A DNA stretch of 64,000 nucleotides, taken from positions 372,001-436,000 of the forward strand of contig JAFCMP010000457.1 in NCBI GenBank assembly GCA_017506865.1, in the 5' to 3' direction. Origin of the DNA: Tribonema minus. Taxonomy: Eukaryota; Sar; Xanthophyceae; Tribonematales; Tribonemataceae. The notes under the pieces are model-generated. The model made no database searches and was not told the origin of the DNA. It saw only the letters and a list, made by a program, of their open reading frames with translations. The position numbers were made by a program, and so were the translations under genes. Of this stretch, positions 13,523 to 25,600 are shown piece by piece; position 1 is the first letter of the stretch, and every line of letters begins with the position of its first letter.

Positions 13523-13624
13523 AAAGCTCCTTGTCGAGGTTAGCGAAAAAACTTCACTTCAACTCTCTGGGCAGGGTAGGGTTAGGGTTAGGTGCAGTCT
13601 CTTGTGTGAAGAGAGAGCTGCGGC
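13523..13624. promoter_or_regulatory. Shared 102-bp head-to-head promoter with TTAGGG-like repeat
   Basis: The ATG of the DUF938 gene (-) and the ATG of clpP (+) are only 102 bases apart, so both 5' UTRs and core promoters overlap here. Bases 13576-13592 read GTAGGGTTAGGGTTAGG, a short telomere-like repeat (telo-box) about 35 bases before the clpP ATG. No TATA box is visible. Co-regulation is an inference from the layout. Confidence 0.6.
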
Positions 13625-16600
13625 ATGAGGTCTCTTGCGGCACTCGCCATCGCGGCGGCCAACTTGGCAGCTGCCGATGCGTTCCTTGCGCCCGCGACTG
13701 GCGTGCGTGGGGTGGTGTCCATGAAGGCTGGTGGGAACCCCAAGGTGTGTCGCGCTCTGCATGCAGTGCATGCAGCACTTGTTGCAGTGCAAGCAAGTGT
13801 GGCATTCGAACGCACAAGAATTGATCGCATCGTTTTGTGGCGTCCTTGTCGATCTTATTCGCCAAGATGAGCTGGCTGATGGATACTGCTTTTCTTCAGT
13901 GTCGGCGTGTGTGTGTCAGACGCCAAGAGCGATGCAGCGCTGACACACCGGATCTAGGTGTCAACGGGCTTAATGCTGTGCGCCTATTAAACATCCCAGT
14001 TTTCTTGTGCGTCCTGCGCTAAATGCCGCGTCTATAGTGGATGTCTTCAGCATGTTGTAATTTGTGCTGATCGCAACCACATGCTCACTTTCCTTGCTCA
14101 TGCTTGCGGTGTATCGCCCACAGGTGTGGTACCCCACCTGGGATAACAGAATGGGACTTACGGCAAGGACAGGACCGTACATGATGCCTAACCCTGATGA
14201 CCCGCCACCTGAGGTACCTGCGCCTCAACAGCCTACACGTGGCCTACTTGTTCAGTTGTTCTGGTTGCTTGTTGCTCATATGCAAAGAGCACCACTCGTT
14301 TACTCTCTGCACATGAAGGCACATAGACCGATAAGTTTTGTTTCAATCTGCTGATGGGCTGGTGCCTCTCAAGTGCCTGTAATCTTCGGTTGAGACCTCC
14401 TGATCGGATTGATCTCATGGTATAGGGTTTTGGCCGACGCACAACCTGATTACAATGGTAATTTGTATGGCTGATTTATTGCATTGTGATGAATAATTAG
14501 AGCAGTTCAAGACAGCCGGCATGAAGTGCAGAAGCTGGTTGTGTCTAACATCAACCATCTGTTGAAGTTGCATGCATGCTTGTGGCACGCTCTCATGGCC
14601 ATCTCTTTTCTTGAGACGTGTTAGCCAGCATGATCTGATGACATGCATGCTCACAATCTGAATGCAAGGCCGTGCATTTCCTTAACTATTGTTTAAGTGA
14701 TACTTTGCACGCATCCTTTTCTCGCATGCAACAACAGGTGGACCCGAGGCGCCGTGACCCTGATAAGCCAAGTGAGATACCACCTGTGCGCATGCCAGTG
14801 GTGGATGTGGGTGGTGGTCAAATGGACGTTATCTCACGTTTGCTTAAGGACAGGATTCTCTTGCTGGGTCAGCAGGTCAACGACGAGGTCGCGAACGTAC
14901 TGGTGGCACAGGTGAGGGTCACGGCAACCTCTGCTTACCCTTGCATGCATTTGGTTGTGCTGACATGGAATGTGATACATTGGCAAAGCGGTGCATATTC
15001 TGCTGTACCAGCTGACAGCATTCAGCCATGGACCTCATCAGCAGTTAAACGGCGCATTACACAACAAGTTGTTCACTAATGCATTGAATAGAGGTTGTAT
15101 GAAGTCACATCACTCATTTACGTACCTCTGTGTCAAGGCTTCCGAACTGCTGGCGCACGCAATGACTGCTTCCAACAAATTGCAATTGATATTCATAGAG
15201 CCAAAATCCAGGCATGTGCCTACAGTGCAAGCACTCAAGGGGCCTCGCAAACGGTCTGCTGCATGTTACCCCTGATTGAGCTATAAAAATTGCATCTGCA
15301 GCATTGAGCTTGTGTCCTTGTTGCTGTGCTAGATTTTCTTGATGTCACCATACATGACGATCATGCGAGCAGCACAATAAGATTCAGCTGTGAGGGCCAT
15401 GTCACGCCACCACTATATAGACAAGTTGTAGTAATCACTGCCTCATATACCCAGGCAGTAGGTTCTCAAATGCAACACTTCACTTGTACTGGTCAGCAAT
15501 CGGTCGCTACATGCAACACCTGACCATCATGTTGTGTGATGTGTTTCCATGATGTATTGTTGGGCAACAAAGGCCAGAATTGCAGGATCGCGACCAGCAT
15601 TTCATCGATGTAGGGCTTCCAAAGCGCAACAAAAAGACTAAGGCTGTGAGCAGGTGTAGAACAAACTCAATATCAGTGTGTATGTATTGCTTCTCTTTGG
15701 GAGTGTCAATGTCGTTCAGCAAGACATTGACGCTGTGATTCGCTCTGTGCTTCTAACCACAAAAGGACTGGAAGTACATGATATTTTTGGAAATCAACGT
15801 GCCAACAAAGTCCAGAACCTCAATTGTGTGTGCACATGTGTGTCTTCCTATGCAGTCAGTGCGACTCACCAGAGCGCTTTCACTAGACCCGTCAACTGGG
15901 ATAGCAAACAGACCATCGACAGCTGTGGTGACGCTTTGTTTACCTGCTGCACCTGTGAACAGCTGCTTTACCTTGCATCAGAGGACCCATCCAAGGATAT
16001 CACACTGTATATCAACTCTCCTGGTGGATCTGTGTCTGCTGGCATGGCCATCTACGACACCATGCAGGTATGATTCGACTCGAGACTTGCAACAGAATCG
16101 GTGGTAAATGCTGTCATCATATATGACAACGGGCAACGCAATGTGCCACATACTGATGCATGTTACTGACTGGTCGGTGCCAAGCAGTGAGAAGCAAGAA
16201 GCTTCGATGATGTGCAGGGATGATTAGGCTGCGTCTGTAAACACTGCGCACGACTGCAATGTGTATTCAACTTTTGCGTGACTGCTGATGCGCACCTTGT
16301 TCTCTATACCATGTTGCCTTTATCCTTGTCGCCGCGCCTTCTGGCTAGTCACTTGGTCTGCCGCTCACACCAGATCTTGCAATTCTACTTGTCGCTTTGT
16401 GCCCAGTATGTGCCCTGCGATGTGAGCACAGTGTGCTTCGGAACGGCAGCATCCATGGGCGCTTTCTTGCTGGGGGCAGGTGCAAAGGGGAAGCGTCGTT
16501 CGCTACCAAATGCACGTATCATGATCCACCAGGTCAGTTGCCGTGTCACAATGCCTTGAAACATGGTTTGTCCTGCGCATCAGATTGTATCGTTGTGACA

Positions 16601-18012
16601 CTGCGTTGGCTCTTTAATCCTGCTGAACCCACTGTATGGTTCTGTGAGTGCCTGCTGCACCATGGTAGTGTCACAATGCCATGTGTGTAGTGTTACAAGG
16701 TCATGTGTGCACAGCGCGACACAAAACACATCACGTCAAGCATGTGTTGTCTCTATAGACATGTAACGAACATTTGGGCGCCGATGATGACCGCAATATA
16801 CCCAAGTTACATAGCCGCACCACTCAAGCGCTGGCTCTGTTGACAACTATGTGATCAAGGTCTGAGGCCCGTCAACATACACGTTCATGTGCTTCGTGAA
16901 ACACTCAATCGATTAATGCTCTGCACAGGAGCGTACTTTATAGACTGATCCACGTTCAATTTGTGCTGATGCATATTCATTCAGCGCTGCAGCTGCATGT
17001 GCTTTGCCATCTGCAGGTCCTGCTGAATTCCAAAGCTCTTGAAGAAGCACTGGGGCATGCGCGTGTTGCTCAGAGCCGACTTTGACTTGTACAACATGAT
17101 GAGCTGTTGTGCATGCGTGACATGCAAGAATTAGCATTGTGAAGCACTTGGCTGCCAGGATTTTCTCAAGACTGTGCATGTATGTTGATTGCATCTACTG
17201 CGCTTGTGGTGCTTGCAGCCTCTCGGCGGTGCGCAAGGACAGGCTGCTGACATTGAGATCCAGGCGAAGGAGATCCTATTCATCCGTTCGCTGCTCAACA
17301 GCTACATTGCTGACTACACAGGCCAGCCTATCGAAAAGGTCAGTGCTTACCTTGTGTCCGCTGCGACTCCGCCGGATGCATGGGTGGTCTGCTGACAAAG
17401 AAAAGGCTGGCGATGCATGGCATCTGACGTCACTTGTGATGGTGCTACTCATTATGGTATTATATCTACTTGATATGTGTGAGCGTAATCTGCAAGGTGA
17501 GATATGACAACCTTTTGTTGTTGTGCATTTGCACTCGTTTCCAGTAGTCACATGTCGGTTCTTGCAAGTGCTGCAATCTCATTATGCATTGACTTGCCAT
17601 GGTTTGTTGTCATGTGGGCACTTGCGAAGTCCCATCATTTCAAAGCATGTGAAATGCAGAATGATTTGTGCAGATCTCTGTATGTAGCATTCGCAGCTCA
17701 TCATTGAAGTTGCTGCCGTGGGGTGTACAAGGTGATTGCTAAATGTGTAGCAAATTGTCAATCATTCATTATGCACTGAGCGGTTCAGCTGAAAGTGTGT
17801 GAATATGCAAGGCTTGTAACTACAAGCTTTCTGATTTAATTGCGGGTTCGCTTCTGCTGCTTTCTGACTGGCAGATCCAGGAGGACTGTGACCGCGATTT
17901 CTTTATGACCCCTGAAGAGGCAGCGGAGTATGGTATCATTGATGAGGTCATCACCACAAAGACCAGCTCCATTCCCAAGCCACCGATGCCTTCTCTGGAA
18001 CTTGTCTATTAG
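13625..18012 (+). CDS. clpP: Plastid-targeted ATP-dependent Clp protease proteolytic subunit ClpP (7 exons)
   Basis: Exons: 13625-13744, 14124-14213, 14738-14911, 15963-16067, 16407-16532, 17219-17338, 17875-18012; every exon is a whole number of codons and every intron GT-AG, giving 290 residues. Residues 1-19 form a hydrophobic signal peptide ending ADA, followed by [10 protein letters not shown] and a basic, Ser/Ala-containing stretch. This bipartite layout with Phe at +1 is typical of secondary red plastids. A Pro-rich spacer leads to the S14 peptidase core: [36 protein letters not shown] (oxyanion-hole region), the nucleophile Ser in GTAASMGAF (codon 16452-16454), His in [12 protein letters not shown] (codon 16527-16529), and the acidic DCDRDFFM segment carrying the catalytic Asp. 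ClpP forms tetradecamers that degrade proteins unfolded by ClpC/ClpX-type ATPases in the plastid stroma. Confidence 0.95.
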
Positions 18013-19646
18013 CCAGTTGTGGGGCTTCTGGGGTGGTGTGGGCATGTACATGGCAGTCCAGCCGCGTGGACGCAGGCGCAGTGGGGGGGGAGAGAGTGGA
18101 TGCTGGAGCGAAATGCGTGGCATGCGCTGCTTTGCTGCTCTGCCGCAGCACATGAATATACCACACATTTTGTTTGTATCACTGGCTTTGTGCCGCTGGC
18201 TTTTGTGCCGCTGTTGAGGTTGCCACAACATGATGATTTGGCAATGTGAGGAGTGCATGCTTGACGGGTGCGTGCCCTCAGACAGAAGGGCTACAACAAG
18301 TGAGCTTGTGGTGTGCATGCTTTTTAGGACTTACCTTACCTACAGCAAGTTTGACATTATTCTCCTCAAGTGCTTGAAGGTGAATTCGGAGGGGGCTTGA
18401 AAAGGTATATATACATGAGCATCACAAGGGTATGGGCCCGGGCCAGAAGAATGGGTCGTGCCAGAACTTCCGGGGTCCCCCAGCGCAAATGCACCTACTG
18501 CATCCAGCGTGTCCAGACAGCCTTCACGCATTGTGACGGGGCACTTAGGGTTAGCACTCACAGCCCCATATCAAGTGCCTCTTTGGCTTATATGTACAAC
18601 AAGCACTGCACTTTACCTACATTGCCCCCCAACCAAACTCCCACACATTTGAAACGTGTACACGACTGTGGTGAACGCAGTTGCAATGCAGTCAAACATC
18701 ACAAAAATGTATATCACAGCTCGTGCAACGAAGCGCACCATAAAGTTCGTATTCTGCAATTGCAACCAGCTGCTACTGAGGTACAACGTCCACCTGCCCG
18801 CCGCTGTGCATGCACCGGTTACCGGTGCAACATCCACATGCTTTGACTTTTAAGTGCAATGTGTGCACCGGTGATCCATGTTGCACGGACTCGAACTCAG
18901 AAATCAAGAACCGTGTTCGTTTTGTGTTGGCTGCACTTGTTTGTAGCGTATTTGGTGCTCGAGCACTCGTTTGATGTCTTGATGATCAAACTACATCAAT
19001 CTAGAACAAAGCAGGCATAATCTGTACATCAACATGCCTGTCATATACTGTATGCCATTGCAGAGGTAATACTGTGTGCTAAGCTACACTGTGCTTGCAA
19101 AAAGTGCAAGATGGATAGCAATAGAGATGTGCAGTAAAAAAGATGATGTCCTTCTTGCTGGGAGCAGGCTCGATGGCACAACTTCAAACTTGAACTTGCA
19201 GTGATAAAAAAACTGGGGAGAGAGAGCTGTCGTTGGAGCTGTTTACTGGCTGAAATCCAGGCACCGGTGAGCTTGATGGCTTGCTCTTGCTGTTTTGCTG
19301 CATCTGCTGGTGTCTTGTCGTAGGTCCTGTGTGCACCAGCGCTTTTCAACGATCTACCTGTCGAAAGAACACGATTTGACTTTGGCGATGCAGTGTGCCT
19401 GATCTGTGGATCGACACACTCTGATTTGCGTGTATGCGTATATTCATCGCACTCAGTCAATAAGATAGCTCAGTACAATCAGTAGCAGGAGAGATAGGTA
19501 CTGGTGTAGTGGATTGGGTGACACGCATATAACTTCGTGAAAACGCGCGCAATTCTTTTTGCTGAGCAGGGGCATAATCTGGCGTGCTGGAGTGGGCGAA
19601 ATAGCTGCTGTTGCCGGAGCTAGAACTGCAAGGATTGAGGGCAGCC
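18013..19646. other. Intergenic region between clpP and SEC13
   Basis: No gene is recognised. A TATATATA string near 18405 is followed by a short + strand open frame with a Cys-x2-Cys pair, and CTTAGGGTTAGC occurs near 18543. On the minus strand, open frames at 19041-19460 and 19463-19648 begin close to the SEC13 start and could belong to a divergent gene, but they show no family motif. Treat them as unproven. Confidence 0.4.
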
Positions 19647-22600
19647 ATGTCTGTCTCGACCTTGGTTAACATCGAGACGCAGCACAATGAAATGATCCAT
19701 GACGCTCAGCTGGATTATTACTCTCGAAAGCTGGCCACTGCTAGCTCAGACAGGACCATAGAGGTAAGTCAGGTGTCACAAGATATGACCAGTGAACTGC
19801 TGTCATCATGGGCCTCCTGCACCAGTGTTGCTTATGAGGGTATTTAGTCGTCGATGTGGATTGCAGAATAGCACTGCATACCTGGTGCACGAGTACAGAT
19901 TGTGCGTGCAAACTGCCGCAGTGCTGCCTGCAACGTTTCAGCTCGGCAGTTTGCGGAAGTAATATTTACAAGATGTAAGAGCTGAAAGGAGCCTGCCTAC
20001 ATGGCAAGGTTGAAAGTGCGCAGAGATGCAGCGTTTATAGTGATAGAAATGGCTATACTGCACGATTGTTGGACTGCAGCGCCTAGTGCACTGTCAACCA
20101 TATGCGCATATTGAGTGCGACCATTTCAGGAAACAGTGCACATCCAGCAGAAGCAAAGTGCTTTTCGGAAGTACCGCAGCACAGGAATTGGGTCAGAGCC
20201 TGAGGGGGTGTCACCTTATGGTATTGGCTTAGGGTAGGCACAGCGTGCAAGCAGTGAATGCGTACACGGAAGTGCTGTTATAGATGCATCATGTAGCAGT
20301 CTCTGCATTGGGCCAGCCTAGGCATATATCTGCTTGAGTGTTCTGAGCCGATCCCACCAACCCTCACGAGAGGGCTAACCGCCCGCCTTTGGCCGGCATA
20401 GCCGGCGAAGGCAAGGCCACCGGTCAACCGGTGTTTTCACCGGTCTCATGGCTTGCCGGCTTCACGTAGTGGCAGCACAGCAGACAGTCAGGACGGCACC
20501 CTAGGCAGCAATTTTCAACTTACGTAGGATTGGCTTTGTTCAAAAAGGCGCGCTTGGTGCTCTCAAGGTGCCTCGAATACCATTCTTGTCGTCAAGCAGC
20601 CAGCGTATCAGGTCTATGGTCGCCTGCTGACTGGTCGAACGCCACCGCACCTGCCTATCACACATCACAACGGGACAAGCGCTCATTGCACGCAATGCAC
20701 TGTTGAAGCTCGTTGCCTGCTCGCAAAAGCTGGATAAGCATGCGATATTCCTCACGAGAGGCATCCGGCCAAGCTCTCATTTTCCTCGATTCCACTCCGC
20801 TGCGTCCTCTGACGCTTCATGTCCTTTTACGTTAATATGTTGTGCCGAGTTCAAGAATGAATCAGTGGCGTGGCTCCTGGGATGCTGTACTGCCAGCATG
20901 CTATGCTGTCTGTGCATACGTGCGAAGGCCTTAAGAACTGAAAAGCAAAAGCTGGTGGGCTAGTTTCCTGACCGACTGGCACTGGCCTGCTGGCTCAGCC
21001 GAAGCCGATTGGTTGAGCCGGCAGCGCCTCACGACACTAAGCTGCTGCCTCTGACACGATCAATCGAATAGACCTCCACAGTAGGTGCAGCTCGATGATT
21101 GGGATATGTGTCCGCTTGTCTGCTTTGGAAGAAAGCGTCAGGTCAAACTGTTCAAATAACATACTCAGCATGGCCTTTCTTTGTGATGATGCCGTCTTTA
21201 TAGCAGTCTGTGTTCATGTAGTGACATGCTGGCGAAGGTCTTGGTGTGTTTGGTTGACGAGGGCTTTTGGTACCAATGCTCGTACAGAGTGCTTCATGCG
21301 TAACTAGGTTCAAAGCCATGTGGCAATTGGCAATCACATGGTATATGACCAGTGCTTAACTCATTACATTGCAGAGGTTCACCACTTTGTGCCATTGTGC
21401 TCCATCGTGTCCTGCAGATCTTTGACATCAATGGCGAGGTGACCAACAGAAGTGCAGTACTCACAGGGCACGAGGGGCCGGTATGGCAGGTGTGTTGACG
21501 AATGTTTGACATGCATAATGCAAAAGGTGCTCCATTTTGATGGGTCATCTTGATCCCTACAAGCTGTTGCATGCGATGACGCTACAATCCTATTTTGGCG
21601 CGAATGCTCAATGCGGGCTATTCGTGGCACTGGTTCAGAAGTTCGCATTTGGCAGATAGGCTTTGCGTGCAAAAGCTCGTGAACCAGCCTCATGATTACA
21701 GTGCACTCGATTGGCTTGACACTCTACACACCTGCCGCCGCACTTCACCTGTCAACAGGTAGCATGGGCGCATCCCCGGTTTGGTGTCCTGCTCGCAAGC
21801 TGCTCGTATGATGGTTCTGTGCTGATACACACCGAGTCACCGCCAGGCGTATGGACCACAGTTCACGCGCACAGGTACGTGCTCACTGCCACAATTTCAG
21901 ACTACGCGCTGACGTAGCACGTAGTTCGGCTGCCAACAAACTGCCGTGCCCCGCACGAGCACAGAGCGGACATAGCCCGTTGTCTGCCACTCGCCAGTAG
22001 CTGTCTTCTCGTGAGTGGCAGCAGTGGCGCCGTTGGCTTGTGCAGTCGCTGCCTGAGCCTGCAGAGTCTGTAGGACCTCCGCTTGCTTTTCAGTCGACTC
22101 CTTCTGCTCCGCTAACTGCCCCTCTAAAGCGGTCAAGTCAAGCGCTGGTTGGTCGTTAGAGGCATGCTTTCTGTGCTAGCCTACCAGCTAGTACTCTGCT
22201 GCAGCTATGTGCCTACACTTGCTGCGCGGTACCAGTCAAGAAGTGATGCACGTGCTGCTTCCTCCCCCCGGACGCTTCGCAAAAAGTACACATTTCGAGG
22301 CCTGTTCCCCCATTGGTTTGGCGACGCTGGACCATTGGTCTGTGTGACCTGCACGTCAAGTTCTAGCAGCAAAACTTCATGCTGCTCTGAAATTGACTTT
22401 TCATTTCTGTGGCGCATTGTGTGCAAGTGGTAGTGAGATATGTTGGGTGACTCACTCGTGCATCAACCTGAATGATGTGAGTCATGATGCCGACTTGTTG
22501 TGATGCTGCACTGCAGGATGGTTGGCAAGTCTGTTGGTCCGAATTTATCAAGTGCAGAATGATGTCCAATGATTGTCGTGCACTATCACATGGTGTTCCA

Positions 22601-25600
22601 GTGTTCCGTGCCCCCCACAATCTCTCTGCTGGGATGTTCAGCCACCTACACTCTTCGTATCTGCGCACAACAACATTCTGAATGTTTCATTTGCCAAGTG
22701 GTGTCTTCATCAAGACAGAATGTAGTTCATCTCGATGCCATGATATTGTGCCGAGTTCAATTCTGTTTGCTGACAGTTACCTGTCACCACATGCGGCGCA
22801 CACCTTCGCCATGCGCAGGTTGCATGAGAGCAGTGTCAACTCCGTGGCGTGGGCGCCAGAGGAGTATGGCTTGATACTCGCGTGCGCCAGCAGCGATGGC
22901 AAAGTCAGCATCCTCCAGGTATGACCAAGTGACCAACGCATCTGATGCAAGCACGCCAGTCTTGCTTCTGCAGCAGCTTTTTTTTCACGTCAAACCCTGC
23001 GTAACTGTACTGTGCTTAGTTGTCTTCAAAGCAAACCTCATACATGGAAGTACTTCGTAGTCTTTTGATACCGTGGGATCCATGGTCCCCTTCACAAATA
23101 TTTGCATCCATGGTGATTGGGTCAGTGTTGCTGACCTTTTTGTACGCTTGTATAACTGGTTTTTGTCTTTTATATGGCAGCACATGGACGATGATTCATG
23201 GCAGGTCAGTACGTTCCAAGATGGCAAGCTTGGCTGCAATGCTGTGAGCTGGGCACCCTACGGCAGCGGCGGCGGCAAGGATGATGCTATGGGCCGGGAT
23301 GTAATGCGGCTGGTAAGCTGCCCTCATCAGCCAATGCTGCCAAGAAACCTGGCATGTACATCTATTGTTGTGACACTGTGGTTATGTGTACTTTTGCACT
23401 CAACGGCTTCTCTTTTGCGTGTCAGGCGAGCTGTGGCTTCAGGACTGCAATACCGTAGATCACGGAGTATAAACCCCCCCTCTTGTATAAGACCCCCCCA
23501 TCGTATACTGTAGTATAAGACCCCCCGTTCGCCTAGGGAGATGTGTTTGTGTGCGCAAGACCGGGGGTACGCTGTATAAGACCGGGGTAAGCACGTGTTG
23601 TATAAGACCGGGCGTTGTACACAAAGGAACATGGCAGTTGCGCAAACTTCAAGTCGTTTCGGCATAATTCAGCGCGAGGGGACAAGTTGTGGTGCAGCGC
23701 CAAAGCAGGTGGTGCGAGCTGCGTTGCTGCGCAATGCCTCTGCAGCCGTAAATTTGTAGTGCTAAGGGCATGTTTGAGCCAGGCGTGCTAGAATAGGAGC
23801 TGCAGAACGTTCATTCGTGGCCTGCTGCTTGAGTAGCTGTGTGCTGCAGTATATATCATGCGATAACCATGCTACCGCAGCCACACACGCGCGTGCAAGA
23901 CGGGGGGTACGTTGTATAACACCCCCCCCCGTATAAGACCCCCGTCTTCCGAACACGAGCCTCGCAACTTGCTCAAACGGGGGGGTTTATACTCCGTGAT
24001 CTACGGTACTGTCAAGCGGGATGCTATCAAGCGGTATGCTTGTCACAGGCCCTTCGGATCAATTGTTGTTGTTGCAACCACTAGAACAAGCTAGCACCAG
24101 TCGCACGTGATTTGTCACCTTGAGGCTTATTGCCAGCCAAGTCCATTGGCACAGGTCGCCACATGAAGCCTGCAGCTAAAATCATGAAATTGATTTGCTG
24201 CCATCGTGCCAATCTCAATTGCAGTAGAAGTGTGGCTGTCATGCAAAGCTAGCTTTCACCTGGCGGGGTGCCGCCCAGGCGTCTTTTGAGTCATGCCCCC
24301 TTATGCCGATGGTGTTGTGTCCGTGCATGTCAGTATTAAGAGACCCGTACCCTAATTCCGGGGCATGACCTATGTGAGGGCGGTCGGTCAGGGTTAATTT
24401 GTCTAACCCTAACCTGCGAGCATGTGGTGCTGCGCGTGATGTACTCTACAGCAGGAGGCAGCGAGACGTGTCCCAGTCGCCGTAGGTACATTCGTGTTTG
24501 CCTAATGAGCGCTTCAATCCTATGTGGGCGTTGGCGGCTGAAAAACCAGATTTCGTGTTGGGGCCTCTTGGTGTGAACAGCAGCGTTAATGCACACCACT
24601 CCTGCTAGAGGCAGTGCGCCGCGGAGCTACCTCTATGGTTCAGACGATATACATTCATGCTAGCTACTGCCTGGCCCCGCATCGCCGCTGTGCCTTACAG
24701 CGCGCGCCATGATCACTTTTTCAAGAAAACTGAAAAAGTTGTGCGAGCTGAAAACTTATCAACGTCTCTGAATCAGTATGGTTTGAGGCACTGACTGGCG
24801 CGTTGGATAGCCCGTAGTGCGTTCCATAAGACTATGTATGGGTTTGGCCTGAAGCCATCTCCATCTTGGTCCTAGCTTAGAAAGAACTGATTTTTTATTT
24901 CTGTTTTTGACCCGTTCGTGAGGTGGTAAGCTTTTTGGGCCGAACGGGTACGTAGCATTGTAGCCCTGTAGCCCTGCAAACATACAAGAGTTTTTAAAGA
25001 AACCTATAGCTAACTCCTCAGCTGTGATGAGTTGATTCCTTTGGCGTGAACAGTGTCGATTATTGAAAAAAAAAGCACACGCGCTCGCGGAACCGCCCGC
25101 GTTTGCCCCGGAATTAGGGTACGGGTCTCTTAACACAGAGACATGCCGATCATGTGCATTGGGTTATTATCATCCTTGCACTGTTCTGTTCATCTTGGAG
25201 GGGGCAGCGCTTCTGTGCACCCACCCTCTTGCAACAGGACAGTAATGAGGGGATGGATCAGGTAATCCTCTATGTCCATGCCCGCCTCTGTCTGTTCCTT
25301 TTGCCTTGCTCCCAGGTAACTGGGTCCTGTGACAACCGTGTGCGTGTGTGGAAATGTCCAGCACCCACTGCGGGCGAGGTCTTGGGGCAGGGACAATTGG
25401 TGTGGACTGATGAGCTCACACACTCAGAGCCAGCGCACACCGACTGGGTAAGTTTTACAGTTCACCATCGTATACCTTCAGCAACTAAGAGACCCGTGCC
25501 CTCATTCTGGGGCATGACCTATGTGAGGGCGGTCGGCTAGGGTTAGCGCAACCCTAGCCTGCGAGCATATGTGGTCTATGGCGCTGACGCGCGCTGTATC

